Below, one piece after another: positions 7,062 to 14,754 of a stretch of DNA of 16,038 nt. Every line of letters starts with the position of its first letter. Position 1 is the first letter of the stretch. Below the pieces are notes generated by a model. The model did not search any database, was not told the DNA's origin, and saw nothing but the letters and a program-made list of their open reading frames with translations. The stretch is from an uncultured Dorea sp. (lineage in GTDB: Bacteria; Bacillota; Clostridia; Lachnospirales; Lachnospiraceae). Location: assembly GCA_900543415.1 (NCBI GenBank), contig UQRE01000047.1, positions 1-16,038 of the forward strand, given 5' to 3'. The position numbers and the translations under genes are program-made.

Positions 7062-7090
7062 TTGTTTTTTCTACGGTAATGTTTTATAAT
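7062..7090 (+). promoter_or_regulatory. sigma-A promoter of fba
   Basis: TTGTTT (7062-7067) and consensus TATAAT (7085-7090) with a 17-bp spacer. The -35 box sits directly in the T-rich tail of the spoIIID terminator. This leaves an untranslated leader of about 65 nt before fba. Confidence 0.65.
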
Positions 7091-7164
7091 AAAAAAAGCG
7101 ACATTAATATGACCGGATCAGTGTTATAAAAAACACAGTCGGCAGAATTGGAGGAATTAGAATT

Positions 7165-8031
7165 ATGTTAGTATCAGCAAAAGAAATGCTTGAAAAAGCA
7201 GTGGCAGGGCATTATGCAGTAGGCCAGTTCAACATTAATAACCTTGAGTGGACAAAGAGTATCCTTCTGACAGCAGAAGAGTGCAAATCACCAGTAATCT
7301 TAGGTGTGTCTGAGGGTGCAGGTAAATACATGACAGGATTCAAGACAGTAGCAGCTATGGTAGATGCTATGATCGACGAGCTTGGTATCACAGTACCGGT
7401 AGCTTTACATCTTGACCACGGTACATACGAAGGATGCCAGAAATGTATCGAAGCTGGTTTCTCTTCTATCATGTTTGATGGATCTCATTATCCAATCGAA
7501 GAGAACGTTGCTAAGACAAAAGAGCTGATCGCTATTTGCAGAGAAAAAGGAATGTCTCTGGAAGCAGAAGTTGGTTCTATCGGAGGAGAAGAAGACGGAG
7601 TTGTTGGACAGGGTGAATGTGCAGATCCACAGGAATGTAAGATGATCGCTGATCTTGGCGTAGATATGCTTGCAGCAGGTATCGGTAACATCCACGGCAA
7701 ATATCCTGCAAACTGGGCTGGTTTAAGCTTCGAAACTCTTGATGCAATCCAGAAATTAACAGGAGACCTTCCACTTGTTCTTCATGGTGGTACAGGAATT
7801 CCGGAAGATATGATCAAGAAAGCAATCGACCTTGGTGTTGCTAAGATCAACGTTAACACAGAGTGTCAGTTATCATTTGCAGATGCTACACGTAAATATA
7901 TCGAGGCTGGAAAAGATCTGGAAGGAAAGGGATACGATCCTCGTAAATTATTAAAACCGGGTGCAGAAGCAATTATGCAGACTGTAAAAGAGAAAATGGA
8001 ATTATTTGGTTCTGTTGGAAAAGCAGAATAA
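7165..8031 (+). CDS. fba: class II fructose-1,6-bisphosphate aldolase
   Basis: A 288-residue cytoplasmic glycolytic enzyme that reversibly cleaves fructose 1,6-bisphosphate into glyceraldehyde 3-phosphate and dihydroxyacetone phosphate using a divalent metal. The catalytic Asp84 and metal ligand His85 are in LHLDHG. Glu135 lies in EAEVGSIGG. The metal ligands His177 (GIGNIHGKYP) and His207 (VLHGGTG) and the substrate loop KINVNTE (227-233) are all present. The length is normal for the short class II form. ATG 7165 follows GGAGGA (7150-7155) at 9 bp. Codon choice is strongly biased to C-ending Ile, Asn and His codons compared with neighbouring genes, as expected for a very highly expressed gene. 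It is monocistronic, with its own promoter and terminator. A tagatose-bisphosphate aldolase role is possible in this superfamily, but glycolysis is more likely. Confidence 0.95.
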   Translation: MLVSAKEMLEKAVAGHYAVGQFNINNLEWTKSILLTAEECKSPVILGVSEGAGKYMTGFKTVAAMVDAMIDELGITVPVALHLDHGTYEGCQKCIEAGFSSIMFDGSHYPIEENVAKTKELIAICREKGMSLEAEVGSIGGEEDGVVGQGECADPQECKMIADLGVDMLAAGIGNIHGKYPANWAGLSFETLDAIQKLTGDLPLVLHGGTGIPEDMIKKAIDLGVAKINVNTECQLSFADATRKYIEAGKDLEGKGYDPRKLLKPGAEAIMQTVKEKMELFGSVGKAE

Positions 8032-8042
8032 GCTTTAACGAT

Positions 8043-8078
8043 AAAGGCGTTCCAATTAGACGTTGGAAGGCCTTTTTC
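8043..8078 (+). terminator. rho-independent terminator of fba
   Basis: A 13-bp stem with one mismatch pairs 8043-8055 (AAAGGCGTTCCAA) with 8063-8075, followed by TTTTT. It lies 11 bp after the fba stop. Confidence 0.93.
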
Positions 8079-8152
8079 TAATTTCAGTTGGTTTGTTGTG
8101 AGAATATGACATGGGGAAATTACATCAGAGTAAAGAAAGGAACGAAAGCAGC

Positions 8153-10264
8153 ATGAGTGAAGTATTCAATGTAGCAGATATTTTTGGTGAGGATGTATTC
8201 AATGATACTGTTATGCAGGAGCGCCTTCCGAAAAAAATTTATAAAGATTTAAAAGAGATCATTAAAGAAGGAAAAGAATTAGATCTTGCTACCGCAGATG
8301 TAATTGCCCATGAGATGAAAGAATGGGCGATTGAGAAGGGAGCAACTCATTATACACATTGGTTTCAGCCGCTTACCGGAGCAACAGCAGAAAAACACGA
8401 TTCCTTCATATCCGCACCACTTCCGAGTGGTAAGGTGTTAATGACATTTTCGGGAAAGGAACTGATCAAAGGAGAGTCCGATGCGTCCTCCTTCCCATCA
8501 GGCGGTTTGCGGGCAACTTTTGAGGCGAGAGGCTATACAGCGTGGGATTGTACTTCGCCGGCATTTGTAAGGCATGATGCAGCGGGGGCAACGCTTTGTA
8601 TTCCGACCGCATTTTGCTCTTATACCGGTGAAGCGTTAGATCAAAAAACTCCTCTTCTTCGTTCTATGCAGGCGATTAATGAGCAGGCTCTGCGATTGAT
8701 TCGTTTGTTCGGAAATACAACATCTCAGAAAGTAACTCCTTCTGTGGGAGCGGAACAGGAATATTTCCTGATTGATGCAAAAAAATTCCGAGAGAGAAAA
8801 GACTTGATTTATGCAGGACGAACTCTTTTTGGGGCTATGCCGCCGAAAGGACAGGAGCTGGACGATCACTATTTTGGTACGATTCGTCAGAGAATTGCCG
8901 GATTTATGAAAGATGTCAATGTAGAACTCTGGAAGGTTGGAGTATCTGCGAAGACACAGCACAATGAAGTGGCTCCGGCGCAGCATGAACTGGCGCCCAT
9001 TTATGCGGAAGCAAATGTAGCAGTTGACCATAACCATCTGGTTATGCAGACGTTAAAGAGAGTAGCACACCAGCATGGGTTAAAGTGTCTTCTTCACGAG
9101 AAACCATTTGCAGGGGTGAATGGTTCCGGTAAACATGATAACTGGTCACTGACGACAGACGATGGGAAAAACCTTCTCGAGCCGGGAAAGACACCGCATG
9201 AAAACGTACAGTTTTTGCTTGTGCTTACCTGCGTGCTGAAAGCGGTAGATGACCATGCAGAATTATTGCGTGAATCAGCGGCAGATCCGGGAAATGATCA
9301 TAGACTTGGCGCAGATGAAGCGCCGCCGGCAATTATTTCCGTATTCCTGGGAGACCAGTTAGAAGATGTAATGGAGCAGCTTGTAGATACCGGAGAGGCT
9401 ACGCGAAGCATTAAAGGCGGCAAGCTGAAGACCGGTGTTCGTACACTTCCTGATTTTGCGAAAGATGCGACAGATAGAAACCGTACTTCACCGCTTGCAT
9501 TTACGGGAAATAAATTTGAATTCCGTATGGTTGGTTCCAGAGATTCTGTGGCAGGACCGAATGTTGTACTTAATACGATTGTGGCAGAGGCATTTAAGGA
9601 AGCGTGTGACATACTGGAAGCAGCAGATGATTTTGAAATGGCACTTCATGATTTGATCAAGAAATACGCGACAGAGCATCAGAGAATTATTTTTAATGGA
9701 AATGGATATTCTGATGAATGGGTAGAAGAGGCCGAAAGACGAGGTCTGCCTAATATCCGTTCTATGGTGGAAGCAATTCCGGCTCTTGTACTTCCTTCAA
9801 CCATTTCTATGTTTGAAGAATTCGGAGTATTTACAGAAGCTGAACTTCGCTCTCGTGCAGAGATTAAATATGAAAACTATGCGAAGGCTATTAATATTGA
9901 AGCGCGGACCATGATCGATATGGCAAGTAAACAGTTTATTCCTGCGGTTATGAAATATACGAAGGAATTAGCAGAGACGGTCGTGATAGTGAAAAATGCG
10001 GGCGCAGAAGCTGTTGTGCAGGCACAGCTTCTTGGAGAAATTACAACACTTCTGGAAAGAGCCAAGAAAGCGCTGAATTATCTTGTGAAAGTGACAGATC
10101 ATGCCTCTGCGATGGAAGAAGGAAAAGAGCAGGCAGAATACTATTATTTTGAAGTGACTCCGGCAATGGCAGATCTTCGTACGCCAATTGATGCGCTTGA
10201 AATGATCGTAGATAAAGAAGCATGGCCGATGCCTTCCTACGGAGATCTTATATTTGAAGTATAA
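8153..10264 (+). CDS. glnN: type III glutamine synthetase
   Basis: A 703-residue enzyme that makes glutamine from glutamate, ammonia and ATP, the main route of ammonia assimilation. Type III enzymes (about 700 residues, GlnN) are typical of Bacteroides, cyanobacteria and many Clostridia. Counted from ATG 8153, family marks are the glutamate-site GAEQEYF (199-205), QHNEVAPAQHE (269-278) and the ATP-site GVNGSGKHDNWS (321-332), together with THWFQPLTG near the N-terminus. I choose ATG 8153 because family members begin MSEVFNV and AAAGG lies at 8136-8140. The in-frame ATG 8111 adds 14 unconserved residues and has no ribosome binding site. No glnR-type operator was recognised. The gene ends 15 bp before the next one, so they are likely co-transcribed. 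Confidence 0.95.
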   Translation: MSEVFNVADIFGEDVFNDTVMQERLPKKIYKDLKEIIKEGKELDLATADVIAHEMKEWAIEKGATHYTHWFQPLTGATAEKHDSFISAPLPSGKVLMTFSGKELIKGESDASSFPSGGLRATFEARGYTAWDCTSPAFVRHDAAGATLCIPTAFCSYTGEALDQKTPLLRSMQAINEQALRLIRLFGNTTSQKVTPSVGAEQEYFLIDAKKFRERKDLIYAGRTLFGAMPPKGQELDDHYFGTIRQRIAGFMKDVNVELWKVGVSAKTQHNEVAPAQHELAPIYAEANVAVDHNHLVMQTLKRVAHQHGLKCLLHEKPFAGVNGSGKHDNWSLTTDDGKNLLEPGKTPHENVQFLLVLTCVLKAVDDHAELLRESAADPGNDHRLGADEAPPAIISVFLGDQLEDVMEQLVDTGEATRSIKGGKLKTGVRTLPDFAKDATDRNRTSPLAFTGNKFEFRMVGSRDSVAGPNVVLNTIVAEAFKEACDILEAADDFEMALHDLIKKYATEHQRIIFNGNGYSDEWVEEAERRGLPNIRSMVEAIPALVLPSTISMFEEFGVFTEAELRSRAEIKYENYAKAINIEARTMIDMASKQFIPAVMKYTKELAETVVIVKNAGAEAVVQAQLLGEITTLLERAKKALNYLVKVTDHASAMEEGKEQAEYYYFEVTPAMADLRTPIDALEMIVDKEAWPMPSYGDLIFEV

Positions 10265-10279
10265 TTAAGGGGAAAATGA

Positions 10280-10744
10280 ATGACCAAATACGAATTTTTA
10301 CAGAAATTGCAAAGAGAGCTTAGCGGAAAAATAAATGTTTCCGCTGTTCAAGACCAGATTGATTATTACAGTCAGTATATCGATGGCGAAGTGCTGTCAG
10401 GAAAAAGCGAGCAGGAGGTTGTTGCAGAACTGGGCGACCCGTGGATTATCGCCAAGACAATTCTCGGAGCTTCGGATAATGAAGAGTTTGCGAAGACAAA
10501 TACTTCTTATGAAGCAAAACGTACATCAGGAAAGGAAAAGAAGAATCAGGAGCAAAATGCACGAATCCATGTATTCGGTTTTGACAGTTGGTGGAAAAAG
10601 CTTCTTCTTATATTGGGAATCATTGGAATTGTAATGGTAGTCGTAGGCGTGATCGGGGGAATTATCAGCATATTAGCGCCAATCATCATACCGGTATTTG
10701 TAATAATGTTTATAATTCGTATCGTGAATAGTAGGAAAAGATAA
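10280..10744 (+). CDS. DUF1700 / HAAS-domain membrane protein
   Basis: A 154-residue protein. Residues 1-65 form the HAAS (DUF1700) helical domain, which starts MTKYEFLQKLQREL and ends in the LGDPWIIAKTI pattern. A charged, probably flexible linker follows at about 66-105. Two hydrophobic segments, about 108-128 and 131-148, should form a membrane hairpin, with a basic tail (NSRKR). HAAS proteins are thought to act in membrane-linked signalling, often next to a PadR-type regulator; no such regulator is present here. ATG 10280 lies 8 bp after AGGGG. It sits 15 bp behind glnN and is probably expressed with it. The function and partner are unknown. Confidence 0.85.
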   Translation: MTKYEFLQKLQRELSGKINVSAVQDQIDYYSQYIDGEVLSGKSEQEVVAELGDPWIIAKTILGASDNEEFAKTNTSYEAKRTSGKEKKNQEQNARIHVFGFDSWWKKLLLILGIIGIVMVVVGVIGGIISILAPIIIPVFVIMFIIRIVNSRKR

Positions 10745-10749
10745 TGGGA

Positions 10750-10776
10750 ACGGGCAGAAAAAATCTGTCCGTTTTT
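10750..10776 (+). terminator. rho-independent terminator of glnN-DUF1700 transcript
   Basis: ACGGGCAGA (10750-10758) pairs with TCTGTCCGT (10764-10772) with one G-T pair, followed by TTTT. It starts just after the stop codon. Confidence 0.88.
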
Positions 10777-10814
10777 CTATGGAAAATACTTCGATATTTG
10801 CTATTGCATAAAGT

Positions 10815-10845
10815 AAAAGACCGATGGGGGAGCCATCGGTCTTTT
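10815..10845. terminator. perfect 13-bp hairpin, possible bidirectional terminator
   Basis: AAAAGACCGATGG (10815-10827) pairs exactly with 10833-10845 around a GGGAG loop. The arm ends in TTTT on both strands, so it could stop transcription in either direction. It lies 38 bp after a good terminator, so it may instead end a separate short transcript. Confidence 0.65.
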
Positions 10846-10873
10846 GAGGGGAGTATAAATAATTAATAAGGGG

Positions 10874-10897
10874 TTGTAGAAAGTGCTCTTTCTACAA
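10874..10897. repeat. perfect 10-bp hairpin with TGCT loop
   Basis: TTGTAGAAAG (10874-10883) pairs exactly with CTTTCTACAA (10888-10897). No T-run follows on either side, so it is not a terminator. It lies 28 bp after the previous hairpin and ahead of the radical SAM gene. It may be part of a structured RNA or an operator. Confidence 0.6.
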
Positions 10898-10948
10898 GAC
10901 TAAGTATAATATAGGGAGAATTAAAAAGCAAGTTAAAAATTAAAAAAT

Positions 10949-10976
10949 TTCCACATTCTTGTACTTGTGATAAAAT
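10949..10976 (+). promoter_or_regulatory. extended -10 promoter of the radical SAM gene
   Basis: TTCCAC (10949-10954), a 16-bp spacer and TAAAAT (10971-10976) preceded by TGA, which gives an extended -10 (TGnTAAAAT). The start would be near 10983, about 30 nt before the ATG. TTGTAC/TATAGA at 10959-10986 is a weaker alternative. Confidence 0.45.
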
Positions 10977-11013
10977 GATTTATAGAAAATGATAAGGATA
11001 AGGAGGGAAAACT

Positions 11014-11937
11014 ATGAATTATGAAGGCCAGATTTGCAGAGCGCCGATGGAACGTTCTTCGTTTATGCTTCCTGTTACCGTAGGGTGTCCATATAATCAA
11101 TGTAAGTTTTGTAATCTGTTCCGGCATCTTCGGTATAGGGAACTTCCTGCGGAAAAGATAGAAGAGGAATTAAAGCGGGTAAAAGACGTAGGAGGAAGAC
11201 CGACAAAAATTTTCCTTGGCGACGGCAATGCGTTTGGACTTAATGCGGAACGGTTGTTTTGGATTCTGGAACAGATCCGGTCGTATTTCCCGGACTGTAG
11301 GACAATCAATATGGATGCGACGGTTACAAGTATTTTGCAGAAATCAGAACAAGAACTGAAACGTCTGGCAGAGTGCGGAGTGAGACATTTATATCTGGGG
11401 ATTGAGAGCGGTCTGGAGGATGTTTTGACATTTATGAAGAAAGACCATACCGTTTCCGAGGCGTATGAGGCCATAGAGCGGCTGCAGGCTGCAGGACTTA
11501 TCTATGATGCGCATATCATGACGGGAGTGGCAGGACGAGGGCGCGGACAGGAGAATGCAGATGCGCTGGCTCATTTTCTAAATCAGACGCATCCTGCGCA
11601 TGTGGTAAATTTTTCCATGTTCATTCATCAGGAAGTTCCGTTATATAGAGAGATTAAAAAAGGAAATTACGTGCCGGCGGACGAACTGGAATCACTGCGG
11701 GAAGAGAAAAGGCTGCTTGAGCAACTGAATATCCCGGTTAAATATGAAGGATTTCACGATTATCTCCAGATTCGTGTCAGAGGGAAATTGCCGTCGGATC
11801 AGGAGAAGATGATCGGGAAATTGGAGACTTTCATTAAAAAGTATGAAGCAAAACCGCCTATTTATGCGTTGGTTCAAGGAGAATGTCCTAATCTTGTGAA
11901 ATGTGATAATTTAGAAAATGTGTGGGTGAATACATAA
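11014..11937 (+). CDS. radical SAM protein with CX4CX2C cluster motif
   Basis: A 307-residue iron-sulfur protein expected to cleave S-adenosylmethionine to start radical chemistry. The cluster motif is Cys25-x4-Cys30-x2-Cys33 (GCPYNQCKFC). It has one residue more between the first two cysteines than the usual CX3CX2C. Following elements of an Elp3/MiaB-type TIM barrel are visible: FLGDGNAF (68-75), DATVTSI (101-107), LYLGIESG (126-133) and GVAGRGRG. There is no B12-binding or TRAM domain, and the C-terminus ends after a short helical region, so the substrate is not evident. AGGAGG (11001-11006) lies 7 bp before ATG 11014. It has its own promoter. The downstream spore-type promoter overlaps its last codons. 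Confidence 0.88.
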   Translation: MNYEGQICRAPMERSSFMLPVTVGCPYNQCKFCNLFRHLRYRELPAEKIEEELKRVKDVGGRPTKIFLGDGNAFGLNAERLFWILEQIRSYFPDCRTINMDATVTSILQKSEQELKRLAECGVRHLYLGIESGLEDVLTFMKKDHTVSEAYEAIERLQAAGLIYDAHIMTGVAGRGRGQENADALAHFLNQTHPAHVVNFSMFIHQEVPLYREIKKGNYVPADELESLREEKRLLEQLNIPVKYEGFHDYLQIRVRGKLPSDQEKMIGKLETFIKKYEAKPPIYALVQGECPNLVKCDNLENVWVNT

Positions 11938-11961
11938 AAGATATTGTGGACGGACATACTA
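11932..11961 (+). promoter_or_regulatory. sigma-G-like promoter of the repeat protein
   Basis: ACATA (11932-11936), an 18-bp spacer and CATACTA (11955-11961) match the forespore sigma-G consensus (gHATR, 18 bp, CATnHTA) at all but the first base. The start would be near 11968, about 28 nt before the ATG at 11996. The -35 box overlaps the stop codon of the radical SAM gene. Confidence 0.5.
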
Positions 11962-11995
11962 TCCTCGTAACGAAAAAGAAATAGGAGGATTTGAC

Positions 11996-12184
11996 ATGGC
12001 TAAGAACTACAATTCATCTAATCAGAACAAAGCTGACAAGAATTCTGCAAACAGAAATGCAATGGATAAGAACTCTGCAAACAGAAATGCATCTGACAGA
12101 AATGCGTCTGACAAAAATGCATCTGACAGAAATTCTTATAGCAAAAATGCTTCCAATGCAGGCAGTGAAAACAGCAAATACTAA
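11996..12184 (+). CDS. small Asn/Lys/Asp pentapeptide-repeat protein, probable spore protein
   Basis: A 62-residue, hydrophilic protein with no hydrophobic core, cysteine or signal peptide. Asn falls at every fifth position from residue 6 to 51 (ten in a row). From residue 12 the units read x-x-(D/N/S)-(K/R)-N, for example ASDRN and ASDKN, eight times. It should be disordered or an extended helix. AGGAGG (11983-11988) lies 7 bp before ATG 11996, and a terminator follows, so this is a real single-gene unit. The sigma-G-like promoter suggests forespore expression, and the composition would fit a minor spore or DNA-binding protein. It does not match the alpha/beta SASP signature. Function is inferred only from context. 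Confidence 0.75.
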   Translation: MAKNYNSSNQNKADKNSANRNAMDKNSANRNASDRNASDKNASDRNSYSKNASNAGSENSKY

Positions 12185-12200
12185 GCATTACTCTGGAAGA

Positions 12201-12231
12201 AAGGCGTGTGGCGGGTTCACACGTCTTTTTC
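12201..12231 (+). terminator. rho-independent terminator of the repeat-protein gene
   Basis: AAGGCGTGTG (12201-12210) pairs with CACACGTCTT (12218-12227) with one G-T pair, and a T-run of five covers 12226-12230. Confidence 0.88.
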
Positions 12232-12232
12232 C

Positions 12233-12262
12233 TTGACAAACGGGGAAGTCAGTAAGTAAGAT
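12233..12262 (+). promoter_or_regulatory. sigma-A promoter of the methyltransferase-rdgB-phosphoesterase operon
   Basis: Consensus TTGACA (12233-12238), an 18-bp spacer and TAAGAT (12257-12262). It starts right after the preceding terminator and about 39 bp before ATG 12301. Confidence 0.6.
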
Positions 12263-12300
12263 AGAGAAGAAGACTGGAAATTACATAAATGGAGAATTAT

Positions 12301-13455
12301 ATGAGAAAAATAGAGTTGATAGCCCCTTGCCATTTTGGTCTGGAGGCTGTTTTAAAGAGAGAGATCGTTGATCTTGGTTATGAAATATCAGCGGTAGAGG
12401 ACGGAAGAGTTACATTCTACGGAGATGAGGATGCTATCTGCCGGGCAAATATCTTCCTTCGTACTGCAGAGCGGATTCTGGTGAAAGTAGGAAGCTTTCG
12501 GGCGGTGACTTTTGAAGAGCTGTTTGAGAAGACAAGAGCGCTTCCGTGGGAAGAATTTATTCCCAAGAACGGCAAGTTCTGGGTGGCAAAAGCTGCTTCG
12601 GTAAAGAGCAAATTATTCAGCCCGTCGGATATCCAGTCAATCATGAAGAAGGCAATGGTAAGAAGATTGTCAGAGAAATACAAGATTGAATGGTTTCCGG
12701 AAGATGGGGCGTCTTATCCGGTGCGCGTATTTTTGATGAAAGATGTTGTGACGGTCGGAATTGATACATCCGGGGTATCTCTTCATAAGAGAGGCTATCG
12801 TGAAGTGTCCGGTAAAGCTCCGATCACCGAGACGCTTGCTGCGGCTCTTATTATGTTAACTCCGTGGAAAAAAGACCGCGTGTTGGTAGACCCATTCTGC
12901 GGAAGTGGCACATTTCCGATTGAAGCTGCCATGATGGCGGCAAATATTGCTCCGGGGATGAACCGCACATTTACAGCGGAGGAGTGGACCAATGTGATAC
13001 CGAAGAAGTTATGGTATGACGTGGCAGACGAGGTAAATGATTTGATCAGAGGTGATATAGAAGTTGATATTCAAGGATACGATCTGGATGGCTCTGTAAT
13101 TAAGGTTGCAAGAAGAAATGCCAGAGAGGCAGGAGTAGATCATCTGATTCATTTTCAGGAGCGAAATGTGAAGGATTTAAGCCATCCGAAGAAATATGGA
13201 TTTATTATTACGAACCCACCGTATGGGGAGCGTCTGGAAGATAAGAAAGATCTTCCGGAACTTTATCATGCGTTCGGAAGAAGCTTTGCGGCGCTTGACT
13301 CATGGTCTGCTTATATGATTACATCCTACGAAGAAGCAGAGCGGTATTTTGGCAGAAAGGCAGATAAGAACCGGAAAATATATAATGGAATGCTGAAAAC
13401 GTATTTTTATCAGTTTCTGGGACCGAAACCGCCGAGAAGAGAAAAGGAGAGGTAG
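12301..13455 (+). CDS. THUMP-domain class I SAM-dependent RNA methyltransferase (RlmL/YpsC-like)
   Basis: A 384-residue predicted 23S rRNA guanine-N2 methyltransferase, related to the N-terminal half of RlmL (m2G2445) and to Bacillus YpsC. Counted from ATG 12301, residues 1-60 form a ferredoxin-like segment and 60-155 the THUMP domain. From about 160 there is the methyltransferase fold, with KAPITETLAAAL, the SAM-binding DPFCGSGTF (197-205) and the catalytic NPPYGERL (305-312). GGAG at 12291-12294 lies 6 bp before ATG 12301, and family members begin MRKIELIAP, so I prefer it to ATG 12289, whose codons overlap that site. It is the first gene of a tight operon, and the next start is 1 bp after its stop. 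Confidence 0.92.
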   Translation: MRKIELIAPCHFGLEAVLKREIVDLGYEISAVEDGRVTFYGDEDAICRANIFLRTAERILVKVGSFRAVTFEELFEKTRALPWEEFIPKNGKFWVAKAASVKSKLFSPSDIQSIMKKAMVRRLSEKYKIEWFPEDGASYPVRVFLMKDVVTVGIDTSGVSLHKRGYREVSGKAPITETLAAALIMLTPWKKDRVLVDPFCGSGTFPIEAAMMAANIAPGMNRTFTAEEWTNVIPKKLWYDVADEVNDLIRGDIEVDIQGYDLDGSVIKVARRNAREAGVDHLIHFQERNVKDLSHPKKYGFIITNPPYGERLEDKKDLPELYHAFGRSFAALDSWSAYMITSYEEAERYFGRKADKNRKIYNGMLKTYFYQFLGPKPPRREKER

Positions 13456-13456
13456 A

Positions 13457-14074
13457 ATGAAAAAGCTTATATTTGCAACGGGAAATGAACATAAAATGAA
13501 AGAAATCCGCATGATACTGGCGGATCTCGGAATGGAAATCCTCTCCCAGAAGGAAGCCGGTATTCAGGCAGATGTTGTGGAGGATGGTGCTACATTTGAA
13601 GAAAATGCGCAGATCAAAGCGGGAGAAATATCAAAGATTGCGTTAGCAATGCCGGAATACAAGGACGCGATTGTATTGGCAGATGATTCAGGGCTGGAGA
13701 TTGACTATCTCGGAGGAGAACCGGGAATTTATTCTGCGAGATATTTGGGAGAAGATACTTCTTACGATATTAAAAATCAAGTGATTCTTGATCGTCTTGC
13801 CGGGGTGCCGGACGAAGAGCGGACAGCGCGGTTCGTATGTGCCATTGCCGCAGCGCTGCCGGATGGAAGGAAAGAAGTGGTGAGAGGAACTATGGAAGGG
13901 ATCATAGGGCATGAAATTGCAGGTGAGAATGGTTTTGGATATGATCCTGTTTTTTATCTTCCGGAATATGGATGTACCAGTGCGCAGCTGTCGCCGGAGA
14001 AGAAAAATGAATTGAGCCACAGAGGAGAAGGCTTGAGAAAAATGAGAGCTGTCTTAGAAGAAACATTGAAGTAA
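13457..14074 (+). CDS. rdgB: XTP/dITP pyrophosphatase (RdgB/HAM1 family)
   Basis: A 205-residue house-cleaning enzyme. It hydrolyses XTP, ITP and dITP to the monophosphate and pyrophosphate, keeping deaminated purines out of DNA and RNA. Family marks are all present: phosphate-binding ATGNEHK (7-13), the metal-binding EENAQIKA region (48-55), ADDSGLEID (75-83), YSARY (92-96), GFGYDP (159-164) and SHRG (187-190). The length is normal. ATG 13457 comes one base after the methyltransferase stop, with AGGAG at 13445-13449 inside that gene, so translation is probably coupled. The gene and its neighbour YfcE commonly sit together in this group of bacteria. Confidence 0.96.
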   Translation: MKKLIFATGNEHKMKEIRMILADLGMEILSQKEAGIQADVVEDGATFEENAQIKAGEISKIALAMPEYKDAIVLADDSGLEIDYLGGEPGIYSARYLGEDTSYDIKNQVILDRLAGVPDEERTARFVCAIAAALPDGRKEVVRGTMEGIIGHEIAGENGFGYDPVFYLPEYGCTSAQLSPEKKNELSHRGEGLRKMRAVLEETLK

Positions 14075-14092
14075 TAGATATGAGGGAAACGA

Positions 14093-14572
14093 ATGAAAGC
14101 ATTAATCGTGAGTGATACCCATGGTTCACATAGAAATCTTGAGCGTGTGATTGAAAAAGAGCAACCGCTGGATCTTTTGATTCACCTTGGCGATGTGGAA
14201 GGTGGAGAGGATTATATTGAAGCAATTGCGGACTGTCCGGTTCATGTCGTGGCAGGAAATAATGATTTTTTCAGTGAGCTTCCAAGAGAAGAAGAATTTT
14301 TTGTGGGTGGCAGCCATATTTTTATTACACATGGTCATTACTATTATGTATCCATGAATGAAAACCGTTTAAAAGAAGAGGCGAAGGGAAGAGGTGTGGA
14401 CATCGCAATGTATGGACACACCCATCGCCCTGCGCTTTCGCAGGAAGACGGGGTTACGATCCTGAATCCCGGAAGCATTGCGTATCCGCGTCAGACAGGC
14501 AGAAAAGCATCCTATATGATCATGGAAGTGCAGGACGGAAACAGCCCGAAATTAGAGCTGAAATACATTTGA
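14093..14572 (+). CDS. YfcE/MJ0936-type metallophosphoesterase
   Basis: A 159-residue phosphodiesterase of the calcineurin-like fold binding two metal ions, usually Mn2+. The metal ligands are all present: Asp8 and His10 (SDTHG), Asp34 (HLGDVEG), the Asn of AGNND (54-58), His80 (THGH) and the final GHTHRP (108-113). The closest named relatives are YfcE and MJ0936, small phosphodiesterases whose physiological substrate is unknown. ATG 14093 follows GAGGG at 14082-14086, 18 bp after the rdgB stop, so it is the last gene of the operon. The length is normal. A terminator follows at 14627. Confidence 0.93.
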   Translation: MKALIVSDTHGSHRNLERVIEKEQPLDLLIHLGDVEGGEDYIEAIADCPVHVVAGNNDFFSELPREEEFFVGGSHIFITHGHYYYVSMNENRLKEEAKGRGVDIAMYGHTHRPALSQEDGVTILNPGSIAYPRQTGRKASYMIMEVQDGNSPKLELKYI

Positions 14573-14626
14573 AATAAAAATTAGTGAAGTGAAAAGTTTA
14601 TTTCCACTTTGAAAAAGAGAAGAATG

Positions 14627-14675
14627 AAAGTGGCAATTACTCTTACAAAAAGGGATAATTGCTACTTTTTCTGTT
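14627..14675 (+). terminator. rho-independent terminator of the rdgB operon
   Basis: AAAGTGGCAATTA (14627-14639) pairs with TAATTGCTACTTT (14656-14668) with one G-T pair, followed by T residues and a T-rich tail. Confidence 0.82.
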
Positions 14676-14754
14676 TTATAAAGTGGAATTCAATGTTACA
14701 ATAAGGAATATAAAACAATAGGATGACTGCCAAAGACCTGTTTTTTTGCATCAC

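Noticed and set aside
7121..7136. GTGTT-N6-AACAC as an operator in the fba leader
   Set aside because: Only 5 bp per arm, AT-rich and not positioned on the promoter.
8111..8152. Upstream start ATG 8111 for glutamine synthetase
   Set aside because: No ribosome binding site, and the 14 added residues are not part of the family N-terminus, which begins MSEVFNV.
12018..12239. Minus-strand frame with repeated Cys/His-rich units, tempting as a metal-binding peptide
   Set aside because: It is the antisense shadow of the Asn/Lys/Asp repeat gene, which has a strong ribosome binding site, promoter and terminator on the plus strand; the minus frame has none.
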